From Haplosporangium gracile (Eukaryota > Mortierellomycota > Mortierellomycetes > Mortierellales > Mortierellaceae): 21,806 nucleotides of DNA. Shown here piece after piece: positions 10,034 to 19,742 of the stretch. A program made the position numbers and the translations under genes. Under the pieces are notes generated by a model. It was not told where the DNA came from. It ran no database searches and saw nothing but the letters and a program-made list of their open reading frames with translations. The stretch covers positions 8,978 to 30,783 of the forward strand of contig JAAAUF010000493.1 in assembly GCA_015499985.1 (NCBI GenBank). The letters run 5' to 3'. The stretch's first letter is position 1. Every line of letters starts with the position of its first letter.

Positions 10034-11810
10034 GGGCTAATGCGTACTTTCGTTTTTGATTCGGTCAGTAATTTAACATGACACAGTCGAATCGACCACA
10101 ACTACTCGTCGTAAACAACATGGGACACATGTAGTAACCATATCATCATTGTTGTTAGTTGCAATTGAAGGTAGTCATCGGGGTCGCAGTGTTGGTTGTG
10201 ATAGACCTAGTGGTGGTCGGAGAAAGTCAATACACAAGGACAAAAACAATAAAAGAAAAAGGGAGCAGCCAGTTGAATTAATCGGTGGCAGTGGACAGTG
10301 CCTCGGCGAAGAAGGGACTCGATAGGACAGGTTTGAGCGAGGTATATTACTCACACACACACCGAGCAACTCAGCTTTATGACACGAAAGAAAAGAAAAG
10401 CAAAGAGGGGAGTATGGCAGTGAGAGAAAGAGAGAGAATAACTATCCAGGGGACGTAGCATACACCTCAATAAAGGGGGGCATCTCAAGTCATTCACGCT
10501 CTATCTGTCCGTCCGCCTGTCTGTCGGGCCATCCATACGTCTGTCAGTAATGGATGAATGACTTCGTTGTGGGTGTGTAGGTGCACAAGCCGAGGCAGAC
10601 TGGGCGTTGTTGTTGTGAATGAGAATGTATTCTTGGATTCAAATGAGTAAACAACGTGCTCTTTCTCTATCTGTCCACCACTTTACAGAGAAATGCTTAT
10701 TTTCGTTAAACTTGCCCTCTGCTTTCTCTCCACATGCACGGTCATGAAGGATCAACCCTGTTCCTCTCCGATCCACAGCCCAGACTTGTCCCAACCCATC
10801 CCACAGAGCGATTGGATATCTGTCTCTCTACCTATTCCTCCCTTGAGAAAAATAAAAGCGCCGCGGTTGTTGTGGAAATGAAAATAAGGCTGAAGGGACG
10901 AGGAATGAGTGGCCTGATTCCTTATTCCTACGCCTAGTTGTCATCCATCAGAGCCTTTACAACAAGTGCTTCAGCCATGTGTACCAAGATATTGAGCCCT
11001 TCCACAAAAAGTTTTGGCTAGAGCGTGTATCATTTTTTCTATCCTTTATTCTTTCCTTTTTGCCAATGAGGGACGTCCTTTTATTTCTCGTTGAGTCTTG
11101 ACGCAGTTTTGTCCCTTTGTTTGTTTTCTTGATTTTTTTTTTTTGGCTTGGGCCAATTGTCTAACAAACTAAAAAACATGCAAAACAAGGGCCCTCAGGC
11201 ACGTCGATGTTTGCTTCCATTTGCTTCACAAAAAGAAAAAATCAGGAGTTTGTTACTGACAAGATTAACACGAGTTCAATCCAACCCAAAGAAGTTTTCT
11301 CAAAGGGGCGGAAGGAAGGAAGGGGGAGAAGGGGGAAAGGTCGAAGGAGGTTATTCAAGAAGGTTTCGAGGAGAGAGGATTGGTTTAGTGTCGAGATAGA
11401 CACATAGGCATCTCTCTCATTGCCTTCTTCTCTCTGTCTTACGGACAATGACAAAACGTAAGGGTTGGATGGATCATCTGTCATCAGGCAAGATAGTCTA
11501 CAACACGGTACCAAATTTTGAAAAAAAAGGGATGAACTTTTTTTTTCTCCTTTACTGACTTGACCTCGTTTTTTTTTTTCTGGTTGCCATGCTTGCTTAC
11601 AACCTTCTTCAAGGGAGGATTATAGCTGTAGTAAGCATAGAAAAAGACCTTTTTGTCCACTTTTTATGCGTTTATCTCGTCAGCATGGTCTGATCATCTG
11701 TCCTCTTGTCCCTTTTTTGTTTTTCCTTGAAGGAGGAATAAAGAAAAAAAGAAGTTCGTGCCTCGCGAACCACGAAAACGCGAACGAATAGCGATGAAAA
11801 AGTACAGGAT

Positions 11811-11816
11811 CACGTG
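11811..11816. promoter_or_regulatory. CACGTG E-box palindrome in intergenic DNA
   Basis: CACGTG is the core site of fungal bHLH regulators of the Cbf1/Pho4 type. It lies about 2 kb upstream of the permease, far from any start codon here, so a functional role is doubtful. Confidence 0.2.
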
Positions 11817-11985
11817 TGTAATAACTGTTAATCTTGATGATGATGTTTGACCCACTGATGGGGTCTGGAGGAGCGATTGATCAATAGGACGCATATGGTT
11901 CCAAGATGCTGGGTGATGGACTATAGATATGCTATACTTTAGGTGCTCACTTTCTCACTCTCTCATCATGCATCGATGGCTGTTA

Positions 11986-12027
11986 TTGCTTGTTGCTTGT
12001 TGCTTGTTGCTTGTTGCTTGTTCCTTG
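11986..12027. repeat. Seven-base tandem repeat (TTGCTTG)5 plus one variant
   Basis: Five perfect head-to-tail TTGCTTG units (11986-12020) are followed by a variant unit TTCCTTG (12021-12027). Seven is not a multiple of three, and the tract lies in non-coding DNA. Confidence 0.9.
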
Positions 12028-13569
12028 CTGCTTCGCCCAACGAGAACAAAACGGAGATGGCCCTGCAGCATTGCCTTTATGTTAGAAAAGAAAATTGTGA
12101 CGGTCAGTGTGCCCCTCTTCCCTCTTCCCCCCTTTTTTTCTCATTTTCAAGCCCAAATCCCTTTTACAGGTGGCTGGATCTAGAAGATATAGGTACACCT
12201 CGTTTAAACAAAAAGAGAAAAAACAGAAATAGCAAAACGTCTTGGCAGTACCAATCATGACTGTGGATATGAGTCTGCAAAAGACGATGGAGATCCAAGA
12301 CAGTGCCGTCTATCCATTCCCCCGTTCTCCCTCTCATCTTTGTCCCTTCAGCCACATAAGCCCATATGAAAATAAACGGCAGATAACATTCTCATTGGAC
12401 GACAAGAAGATGGTCCAGAGTCGATCAGGCTCAGGACCAAAGTCAACGATGTAATCCTCTATTTTACCCCTCCTCACCCCTATTTTTTACGGTCGAATAG
12501 GATCAAAGCGTCATTTATTTATTACGATTTTTTAAGAAAATATTTTCCGAAACGTTGAACAGCACATACAAAAGCCCCACAGAAGGAACTCTAATGACCG
12601 GCATGGCAACAAAGGCATCATCCTTGTTCCTTTATTCTTTCAAATTTACCCTTCATTCTTTGAGATACTTGGCATTATCTATAGAACAAGAGCTTACTGA
12701 GATGTAAACTAAGGTCCGGTCCGGACATAGAGCAATGATTAGGATATGTACCTGTGTCTGTGCCTATGACAAATTTATGAAAAGCTGATTGATATTTAGC
12801 CAGGAGTAATACAGTTCTGTCAAAAAGAAGAACATGCTTTCCATTCCACCAGTCAAAGGCGAAGGAGAAAAAAAATGGGGTAAACTTCCTTACTTTGACG
12901 ATTACATCAGTTGGAGAACGCAGAACCAAAAAAAAAAGAAAAGTTGACCATAGCACCACGGCAAGTCGAAACAACCGGTGAGCAACACCGTGAGAACGAA
13001 ATAGTTGATCGAATAACGTCAAGTACGTCTAGAGTGTCCAGCCGACCTGTGTTTTGCCGCTTTCGTCCCCTTCTCAACTCGCGTGTGAGGTATATTTCTT
13101 ATCCTTACTTATTAAAATACAGTAGACATTATTCCGGATACTAAATATCAAACTGGATCGGGTCTATTACGCACGGAGTTTCTCATCGCTTTGTTCCCAT
13201 CGACACTCTTGTTTGATCTTTTTACTCATGACGCGAGACTTTTGTCGACAAAAAACGGCCAAGGCAGAGGAAAGAACGCGTGAGAAGTGAGTCCATCCTC
13301 TAGTCCAATCGGATAATCCCATCGTCGCCCCATGTCAAGTTGGCAAGAACCTGCTAATCATTCTCTTGTATTTTTTTTTCTAACAATGAAAACGGCAAAA
13401 AACCGTCAAGGAAAAAAGAAGTAGCTGGGCCGAACACATGGGCTTGCGGGTTTTGACTATGGCCCACAACGATTGGATGGCATATCAGTAACGACAAAGG
13501 AATATGAGGTGAAAGAGTGGTTTTCAATGTATATTTTGGCGACGCAACCGCAAATCCGGAAACCTACAA

Positions 13570-13783
13570 AAACTCACCCCTCGCTTCGGCCTTTCTCCTT
13601 TCTTTTTCTTCATCACTTCTCTTTTACTTCCAACAGTGTCCTTACTTGCTTACTTTTTTTTCTTTTTCTTTTACCTTTCTCCTCTTATCGTACATTCCCT
13701 TTTTTCACATTTTTGTCTCTGCTTCCACTTCTTCACTTTTTTATCTTTCCACCTTCCACCGCTAATAGCGTATATTCTCACCT
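13570..13783 (+). promoter_or_regulatory. Pyrimidine-rich promoter/5' leader of the amino-acid permease
   Basis: More than 150 nt of mostly T and C (TTTCTTTTTCTTC-like runs) end just before the permease ATG at 13784. The same arrangement precedes SER1, the dipeptidase and the right-edge exon. CT-rich blocks next to start sites are a known feature of filamentous-fungal promoters. I cannot locate the transcription start. Confidence 0.5.
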
Positions 13784-15517
13784 ATGGCCAAACAATTCCC
13801 AGGAAAGATTGAGTTGGATAATGAGATCGTCAAAGAAGAGATGAAGGAGGTTTCTATCTACAACCATACCCATCATACTTCCTACACCAACATCTCCGAC
13901 GTTCCCTTTGAGGAGTTCCTCCACTATTCTCTGATCCAACGCACCCAAGAAGAACATGCCGCCATCAACCTCCAAAAAGGCGAAGAAAACGCCTCTTCCT
14001 CGTCCTCCTTCAGTAACCCCTTCGGTCGATGGACTAACCAACGTCTACCCCTAGAAGCTGTCTCCTCCTTTGACGCCTCGACCGCCAACATGACCGCCGA
14101 CCAACTCGAGCGAGCCAATGCCCGTCGTGCTCTCCGTCAAGCCGGCTGGGCCGCAGTCTTTTACCTTATCACTACCGATATCCTGGGACCCTTTAATGCC
14201 CCCATTGCGATTGCTCAACTCGGGTATGTCCCCGGCACCATCCTCTACACTGTCATGGGCATCGCAGCCTTTTACTGTGGCATTCTCCTCTGGCGGCTCT
14301 TTATCCACCTCGACTCGGACCGGTACCCCGTCAAGACCTACGCTGATATCTGTGAACGCATCTTTGGTCGTTCAGCCCGTCATATCTGCACATTCCTCCA
14401 GTCGCTTCAGCTGATTGTCAATGTTGGTGTCATTTGCCTCAGTAACGGCCAGTCGCTAGCACAGATCGTCGCCGGCGAGAGTGGGACAGGCTATATCTGC
14501 TTCTCGCTCGCCATTGTGATCTGGGCACTGTTCGGAATGGTCATCGGTCAGATCCGAACCCTCCAATCCTTCTCCCTCCTGGCCAACTTTTCTGTCTGGG
14601 TCAACCTTTTGATCATCTTCACCTCCATGGGCTTTGTCGCCCACTCGCCTCCCAACTATGCGGCCGCCTTGGCCAGCATGGGTGTTCCCATGGGCCCCGT
14701 CGTCACCCATGCCTCTGTGCCCCTTCCCACGACGACCAAGATCAACGGTATCATGCAGATGGTTTTTGCGTACGGAGGTGCCATGATCTTCCCCGAGATT
14801 ATGGCCGAGATGCGTCGCCCCATGGACTTTTGGAAGGGCATGGCCTGTGCCCAGTCCCTCATCTATGTTGCCTACCTCGTCTATGGCATCTTTGTCTACT
14901 CCTTCCAGGGCCAGTTCACCCTCCCTTTGGCCTATCAGGGCGTCAGCAAGTACTCCTGGCAAACCGTCGGCAACATCCTGGCCCTCGTCAGCGGCATCAT
15001 CGCCGCAGGCCTTTATGGCAACATTGGCATCAAAGTCGCCTACGTCAACATCATTGAAGACTGGTTCCATGGCCCACCACTCCTCTCCCGCAAGGGTCAC
15101 ATCATCTGGGCCATTATGGTAGTCGTATACTGGGCTCTCGCCTATATTGTCGGATCTGCGGTCCCACAAGTCGAGAACATCTCCTCCCTTATCGCCGCTA
15201 TTTGCATAATGCAGTTCTCCTACACTTTCCCTCCAGCACTCCGACTCGGATACGACGTGATCACAGACGCCATGTCCGAGGACGCAGTCTATGTCCCTGG
15301 AAATGGGACCGTGGGAAGGATTGATACCTGGAAGGACTCGAGCCGTTGGAGACGGGGCACCTTGACGGGTCGGGTGTGGTTCAAAGCCTTGAATTTGGTG
15401 CTGGCGGTTGGGTTTTTGGTCATGGCTGGGTTGGGTATGTGGGGATCGGGGGTTTCGATTAAGCAGGCCTTCGAGGTTAGTCAAGCTACTTCTTTCAGCT
15501 GCACCGCTCCCGTCTAA
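13784..15517 (+). CDS. AAAP-family amino-acid permease (Aa_trans; Mtr-like neutral amino-acid transporter)
   Basis: This intronless gene encodes 577 residues. A hydrophilic N-terminal tail of about 118 residues is followed by roughly 11 membrane segments (about 121-145, 150-172, 200-225, 236-256, 262-285, 318-340, 350-372, 392-412, 438-462, 466-485, 525-552), as expected for the amino acid/auxin permease family. Supporting motifs are TTDILGPFNAPIAIAQLGYVPG at TM1-TM2, the VKTYADICERIFGR loop, FAYGGAMIFPEIMAEMRRP in the middle of the protein and YGNIGIKVAYVNI late in it, all typical of fungal Mtr-type permeases. That group takes up neutral and aromatic amino acids by proton symport at the plasma membrane; the substrate here is inference. 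The N-terminal tail has Lys residues that could serve ubiquitin-driven endocytosis, as in other permeases (inference). The start is the first ATG after a CT-rich leader (CACCTATGG). The gene is convergent with TMEM18, with 164 bp between stop codons. Confidence 0.93.
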   Translation: MAKQFPGKIELDNEIVKEEMKEVSIYNHTHHTSYTNISDVPFEEFLHYSLIQRTQEEHAAINLQKGEENASSSSSFSNPFGRWTNQRLPLEAVSSFDASTANMTADQLERANARRALRQAGWAAVFYLITTDILGPFNAPIAIAQLGYVPGTILYTVMGIAAFYCGILLWRLFIHLDSDRYPVKTYADICERIFGRSARHICTFLQSLQLIVNVGVICLSNGQSLAQIVAGESGTGYICFSLAIVIWALFGMVIGQIRTLQSFSLLANFSVWVNLLIIFTSMGFVAHSPPNYAAALASMGVPMGPVVTHASVPLPTTTKINGIMQMVFAYGGAMIFPEIMAEMRRPMDFWKGMACAQSLIYVAYLVYGIFVYSFQGQFTLPLAYQGVSKYSWQTVGNILALVSGIIAAGLYGNIGIKVAYVNIIEDWFHGPPLLSRKGHIIWAIMVVVYWALAYIVGSAVPQVENISSLIAAICIMQFSYTFPPALRLGYDVITDAMSEDAVYVPGNGTVGRIDTWKDSSRWRRGTLTGRVWFKALNLVLAVGFLVMAGLGMWGSGVSIKQAFEVSQATSFSCTAPV

Positions 15518-15681
15518 TTAGTCTAGAAATCGACATGTCCACCTTTTCTAATAAGTTAATATTGGTTATATTTTTCTTCAGTTCGGTGTTTTTGATGTCA
15601 CATCAATTCCTTCATTGCAATATGTATCTGTGTCGATTTAAGGGTCTGTGCTTTATGAGAAAAAGAGGCAGCTCCACGTAT

Positions 15682-16806
15682 TTATTTCTGTTTCTTCTTT
15701 TTGCTCTCCTGCAGTTGTGCCCTCTTAACCTTTACCAGAAGCTTGACCGTTGCCCTCAAAAGCAGCATCTAAATCCCCGAAAAATCCAGTCGAAAATATG
15801 TATTTGTCAGTTTGATTATGTTCGCGATTTTGAAGAAATGTTCGAGCGTCGCACCGAAAAGTATTCTTACCGTAGCAACCATGGCATTCACGAGAAGGGG
15901 TGCAGCCCAGACAAGGCTGGTAAAGACGCCGTGCGAGTCAAAGTAGTTGTCGTCCGAGAAGAGCTGCCAATGCCGACTTCCAATTCCATTCAATGGCTCC
16001 GACAATGCCGCTAAGAGAACTTTAAGAAGGGAGAGAGAGGAGAGAGACACGAGATAAGTTAGTACAAAGCTAACTATCAGGACGACTTTTTGTAAATAGC
16101 AGACCCTTTTGGCGATACGTAATGTGGGGGTACGTTACTTGTGCAGAAGAGCATGGCAGCCAGGGGGTTGGGACGATTCCGGAGTGACACGATGATGATA
16201 AAGAAGATCAGATGCATCGCCAGCACCATCTGGATCCATGTCTGTTGCCACTCGACCTATTCCAACAAGACGTAAAAGTAAAAAAGTACGAAGCATAAGT
16301 ACATTGCTTCATTTTCAGTGGCGTTTTTCTTCTTTTCCCATCAAAACCAAAATTGGTCACGTTTTTCTTCTTCTGAGCTGTTCGTGTGATTTTCCGACAA
16401 AGGGCAGGGTTCAACTTACGGCTTCAATAAAGCCCGACGAGGCAGATTTGAAGTCGACCCAGCCGGTCTGGAGATGGTCCAACAGAGAGCCACTGGCACT
16501 ACTGGGGTTGCCGTCGGGTGACCCGTTTTGCAATCCTTGCCAGAACTTTTGAAACGAGGCCTCGTCCTTGAAGAAGCGACTAGACGAAGGCTTATTTGCG
16601 GTTGGAGGTTGTTGCTGCTGTTGCTCCTGCTGCTGTGAGTTTGGCGACGAGGAAGAAGAGGAGTCCTGAGAGAAGAAGACGGTGTCGAAGAAGGTTGAGG
16701 AGAAGGGGTGTGTGAACTGGTAGAGGGTGTTCCAGAAGTCTTCCCAGAACTGGGCATGACTGCTGCCGTCGGTGGCGCCACTTCCTGCTTGTGTTACTGT
16801 TGCCAT
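15682..16806 (-). CDS. TMEM18: TMEM18 family three-helix membrane protein, four exons
   Basis: The proposed CDS is complement(join(15682..15768, 15871..16019, 16139..16256, 16420..16806)), 741 nt and 246 residues, with introns of 102, 119 and 163 nt, all GT/AG and in frame. Residues 130-246 match the whole TMEM18 family: a WxxxW stretch and TM1 (about 135-153), TM2 (157-175), the loop HWQLFSDDNYFDSHGVF (185-201), TM3 with WAAPLLVNAM (206-215) and a Lys-rich tail ending KKKKQK. In animals TMEM18 is a small nuclear-envelope protein reported to bind DNA, and it is linked to body-weight control; its fungal role is not known to me. The animal protein is about 140 residues. Here an extra N-terminal part of about 115 residues is aromatic- and Ser/Gln-rich. 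Exon 3 has two possible acceptors 9 nt apart; the upstream one gives the better family alignment. AATAAA on the minus strand overlaps the stop codon. The gene is divergent from the dipeptidase, sharing 394 bp. Confidence 0.9.
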
Positions 16807-17200
16807 GAATGAGGTTCAATGAGAGTGCTGGATAGCTTGATGGTCGATGAGTGTTTTGTTGATGGGTGTTGTTGATGCCTGTGGAGACCTTTGCTTGCTT
16901 ACCTGTTTGGTTTGTGTTCCTTGTCGAGAGTGAACTATGGTTTTGTCCGTGTGTCGATGGTAGCAAAAGAAGAGTTCTCTTTACGCCCACATGCCAGTTT
17001 GTCTCGGTGTCTGTCTTGCTTCTTTGTCAAGGGGTCCGCGTCCAGTCTCCTGTGACGTGAGCTCGTTTGAAAAGCCCGCAGGGAAATAGAAAAGTTCTTC
17101 AATGTTCTTAATAAATTTGTTTTCTTTTTTTCCTTTCTTTTTTCTTCTTTTCCCCCACACCCTTTTTTCACACATACTCCTCCTCTCATACTCAACAACC
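16807..17200. promoter_or_regulatory. Bidirectional promoter region between TMEM18 and DUG1
   Basis: The two divergent start codons are 394 bp apart, so this stretch must hold both promoters and leaders. The DUG1 side (17105-17185) is pyrimidine-rich. A TGACGTGA sequence (17053-17060), one base from the CRE/ATF palindrome, lies near the middle, but I cannot say it is used. No coding region is supported here. Confidence 0.6.
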
Positions 17201-19567
17201 ATGGACGCCTCCCTCAGCCAATTCTTTGCCCAGGTCGACAAGGACCAGAACATCTACGTCGACCGTCTCCGCGAGGTTGTCGCCATCCCCAGGTACGCTT
17301 CTTCCTCTTCTTCTCTGCACCAGCTCAAGAAACAACAACACATTAAAAAAAAACGCCGCCGGAAGAGGAAAGAAAAAATATACCCACAGTAACCCGTGGG
17401 AAACAACGTACTTTTTCTTGCAGTCTGGAGCTCAACACCGGAAATATTCTTCTCCACTCAGCTACCATTCATCAATGGCACCCTTTTCTTACACCAGTTG
17501 ATATCAATTCGTATCAACACCCCTCTTTCTCACAACACTCTTCGAATGTTGTCTTCATATTTGCTAATGTCGTCTTTTCCCATCAATTGCGCATTTCTCT
17601 CCGCTTTAGTGTGAGCTCCGACGTTTCCCACCGCCCCGACGTCTTCACCATGGGCGCTTGGATTCAGAAGGAGTTGACCCGCCTCGGCGTCGAGTAAGTA
17701 CCACGCCAAGCTAGCTTATTTCTAATGCTTTGTTTCCCGAGAGTTTATTTAGAACCTGTTGCTTTTCAACTGATCTGGCACCCATCGATTGTTAACCCGT
17801 GTTTGTAACTCTTCCGACCCTTCTAACCGATAGGTTCGAGATCCGCGACCCCGGCACTCACGAGATGGACGGACACACCCTTCAGCTTCCTCCCATTGTC
17901 TTGGGTGCTTACGGACGTGACCCTGCCAAGAAGACCGTCCTTGTCTATGGTCACTACGATGTTCAGCCCGCTCTCAAGGAGGACGGCTGGGCCACCGAGC
18001 CCTTCGAGCTGGTCGAGAACGAGAAGGGCGAGCTCGTTGGACGTGGCTCCACCGATGACAAGGGACCCATCCTTGGCTGGTTGAACGCCATTGAGGCTCA
18101 CCAGAAGTTGGGTCTTGAGCTCCCTGTCAACCTCCGCATGTGCTTCGAGGGTACGCCGAAGTGCTTTGTTTATAGTTGATTTTTTTTTCCCAATTGAAAA
18201 CTGTTTTATTTTGATACTAACGAGGTAATCAAAATAATATTCAACAAAATAGGTATGGAGGAGAACGGATCGGAGGGTTTGGACGATGTTATTATTGCCG
18301 AGGCCAAGGGCTGGTTCAAGGACGTTGATGCCGTCTGCATCTCTGACAACTACTGGCTTGGCGACAGCAAGCCTTGCATCACCTACGGTCTCCGTGGAAT
18401 CTCCTACTACAAGCTCGCCATCAAGGGACCTGGCCGTGATCTCCACTCTGGTGTCTTTGGCGGTACCGTCCACGAGCCCATGACCGACTTGGCCTACATC
18501 TTCTCCAAGCTCGTCACCCCCCAGGGCGAGATCCTCATCCCCGGTATTATGGACGACGTCGCTCCCTTGACCGGTACGCCTCCTCTTTTACATTGTTAAC
18601 TATAAGTATTTTGAAGGAATATGGAAGGCAATTGTATAAAGTGCTAACTGTTTATATTCTTTTGTCTAAATGACTTGTAGCTGCTGAGGAGGCTTCGTAC
18701 CCTCCCTTGGACTTCAACTTGAGCACTCTCCACAACGCCATTGATGCCAAGAACACCATTCACGACAACCACATTGATGCCTTGAAGGGCCGCTGGCGCT
18801 ACCCCTCGCTCTCTCTCCACGGAATTGAGGGCGCCTTCTCTGCTGCTGGAGCCAAGACTGTGATCCCCGCCAAGGTCATTGGAAAGTTCTCGATCCGCTC
18901 TGTCCCCAACATGGTTCCCGAGAAGATTGATGCCTGCGTTGTCAAGTACATCAACGCCGAGTTTGCCAAGCTCGGATCCAAGAACACTGTCGAGGTCGAG
19001 TGCCTCCACGCTGGCAAGCCTTGGGTTGCCTCTTTCGAGCATCCCAACTATGGTACGTTCATTGCATTGGTTTTTTTATTGTCTATGTTCACTTTCTCAC
19101 GATGTCACTACCTTTTATCGTTTTCCTTCTTTGTTGTCTCTTCTCTCCTTCCAATGCATTGTCAAATGTTTAGTGTCACTAGTTTTGTGTTTGTGTTCCT
19201 GTTTTTCATGTTTCCCCAGGATGTGAAAAATAATCCGTGGTTGTACTGGACATACCTTACCATACTTGGGCTCGATTGTTGCTAAATCTTTGAATCTAAT
19301 CATTCACCCTTATGTAAATTAGTTGCTGCTGCCGCTGCTGTTGAGCGCGTGTTCAAGGTCAAGCCCGACTTAACTCGTGAGGGAGGCTCGATCCCCGTCA
19401 CTTTGACCTTCCAGGATGCGCTTAACAAGAACGTCCTCTTGTTGCCCATGGGTCGCTCGTCCGATGGCGCCCACTCCATCAACGAGAAGTTGGACCGCTC
19501 TAACTACATCGAGGGCACCAAGTTGCTTGGCGCTTACCTCTGGGAGCTCTCCACCAAGGACTTTTAA
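17201..19567 (+). CDS. DUG1: M20-family metallodipeptidase (Cys-Gly/nonspecific dipeptidase, DUG1/CNDP2), six exons
   Basis: The proposed CDS is join(17201..17292, 17610..17693, 17834..18150, 18253..18573, 18681..19052, 19323..19567), 1431 nt and 476 residues, nearly the length of yeast Dug1 (481) and human CNDP2 (475). Introns are 317, 140, 102, 107 and 270 nt with GTACG or GTAAG donors. The family is a cytosolic dinuclear metallopeptidase that cleaves Cys-Gly and other dipeptides in glutathione turnover. Metal and catalytic residues are present: H99 in YGHYDVQP, the acidic pair D133-D134 in [11 protein letters not shown]167-E168 in [14 protein letters not shown]196 in SDNYWLG and H446 in GAHSINEKL. 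Other blocks include [20 protein letters not shown] and [12 protein letters not shown]. In yeast, degradation of intact glutathione also needs Dug2 and Dug3, not seen here. The start is the first ATG after a CT-rich leader (CAACCATGG). Intron 1 has a second, upstream acceptor that would keep the frame. Confidence 0.96.
17293..17609 (+). other. Intron 1 of DUG1, with an internal in-frame alternative acceptor
   Basis: The 317-nt intron splits an AGT codon after AG. Skipping all of it aligns the protein with CNDP2 (VAIPSVSS matching VAIQSVSA). A second acceptor, TTTTCTTGCAG, ends at 17423. Using it would add 17424-17609, which is 186 nt (62 codons) with no stop and the same phase at both ends. 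Confidence 0.8.
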
Positions 19568-19736
19568 GTAGTCTCTTTTGCCTTTTCTTTTTACACCCAT
19601 CGATCAACAATTATTCGGCGAAGCAGAGGCGCAGTGTGCCTCTTGTACCATAATATTCACACCCTCTTCCACGCGCACGCACATGCACACTTGAACAAAA
19701 TCTTTTCAGCATTTTTTGTCAAAACAAAAGAAACAA

Positions 19737-19742
19737 AATAAA
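19737..19742 (+). terminator. Probable polyadenylation signal of DUG1
   Basis: AATAAA lies 170 nt after the DUG1 stop in an A-rich context. Confidence 0.5.

Larger units (their letters stand above)
8656..10400. other. Upstream region of the P4-ATPase, no gene supported
   Basis: On the minus strand this stretch is strongly pyrimidine-rich, like the leaders and promoters of the other genes here, so it probably holds the flippase promoter and 5' leader. It contains a GGGTT-type array (8779-8817), a (GTT)7 tract (9435-9456), A25 (9541-9565), (GA)14 (9966-9993) and A19 (10015-10033). The open frames in it translate to Ser/Phe/Pro/Leu-rich low-complexity strings with no recognisable domain, and I do not call them genes. 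Confidence 0.7.
10401..13480. other. Intergenic stretch, no gene supported
   Basis: About 3 kb of AT-richer sequence with many stops in all frames. The longest open frames are short, lack coding bias and mostly do not begin with ATG. Visible items are a seven-base tandem repeat (11986-12027), a CACGTG palindrome (11811-11816), several T or A runs of 8-12 nt and AG-rich patches near 11300-11350. No tRNA, rRNA or mobile-element ends were recognised. A long non-coding RNA or a gene of very small exons cannot be excluded by reading. Confidence 0.6.

Noticed and set aside
9308..10101. Overlapping minus-strand open frames of about 88-148 codons
   Set aside because: They are translations of CT-rich and poly-A/T DNA giving long Phe, Ser and Leu runs. 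This fits leader or promoter sequence.
11260..11290. GAGTTCAATCC, resembling a tRNA B box
   Set aside because: The flanking bases do not form a T stem, and no acceptor stem or A box is present.
11834..11900. TGATGATG followed by CTGA, like a C/D-box snoRNA
   Set aside because: The CTGA lies too close to the C-box-like element and there is no second D box or terminal stem. GATGATG is common in such sequence.
14456..15484. 342-codon open frame on the minus strand opposite the permease
   Set aside because: It is Asp/His/Gly-rich with no domain. It is an antisense shadow of the strongly biased permease codons.
15535..16014. 159-codon ATG-started open frame on the plus strand after the permease
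   Set aside because: It is antisense to TMEM18 exons 3 and 4 and their intron, and no domain is visible. The TMEM18 reading on the other strand explains the conservation.
19219..19235. Alternative acceptor (CCCCAG) in the last DUG1 intron
   Set aside because: Using it would hit a TAA within a few codons, and the 19322/19323 acceptor gives the family-consistent protein.
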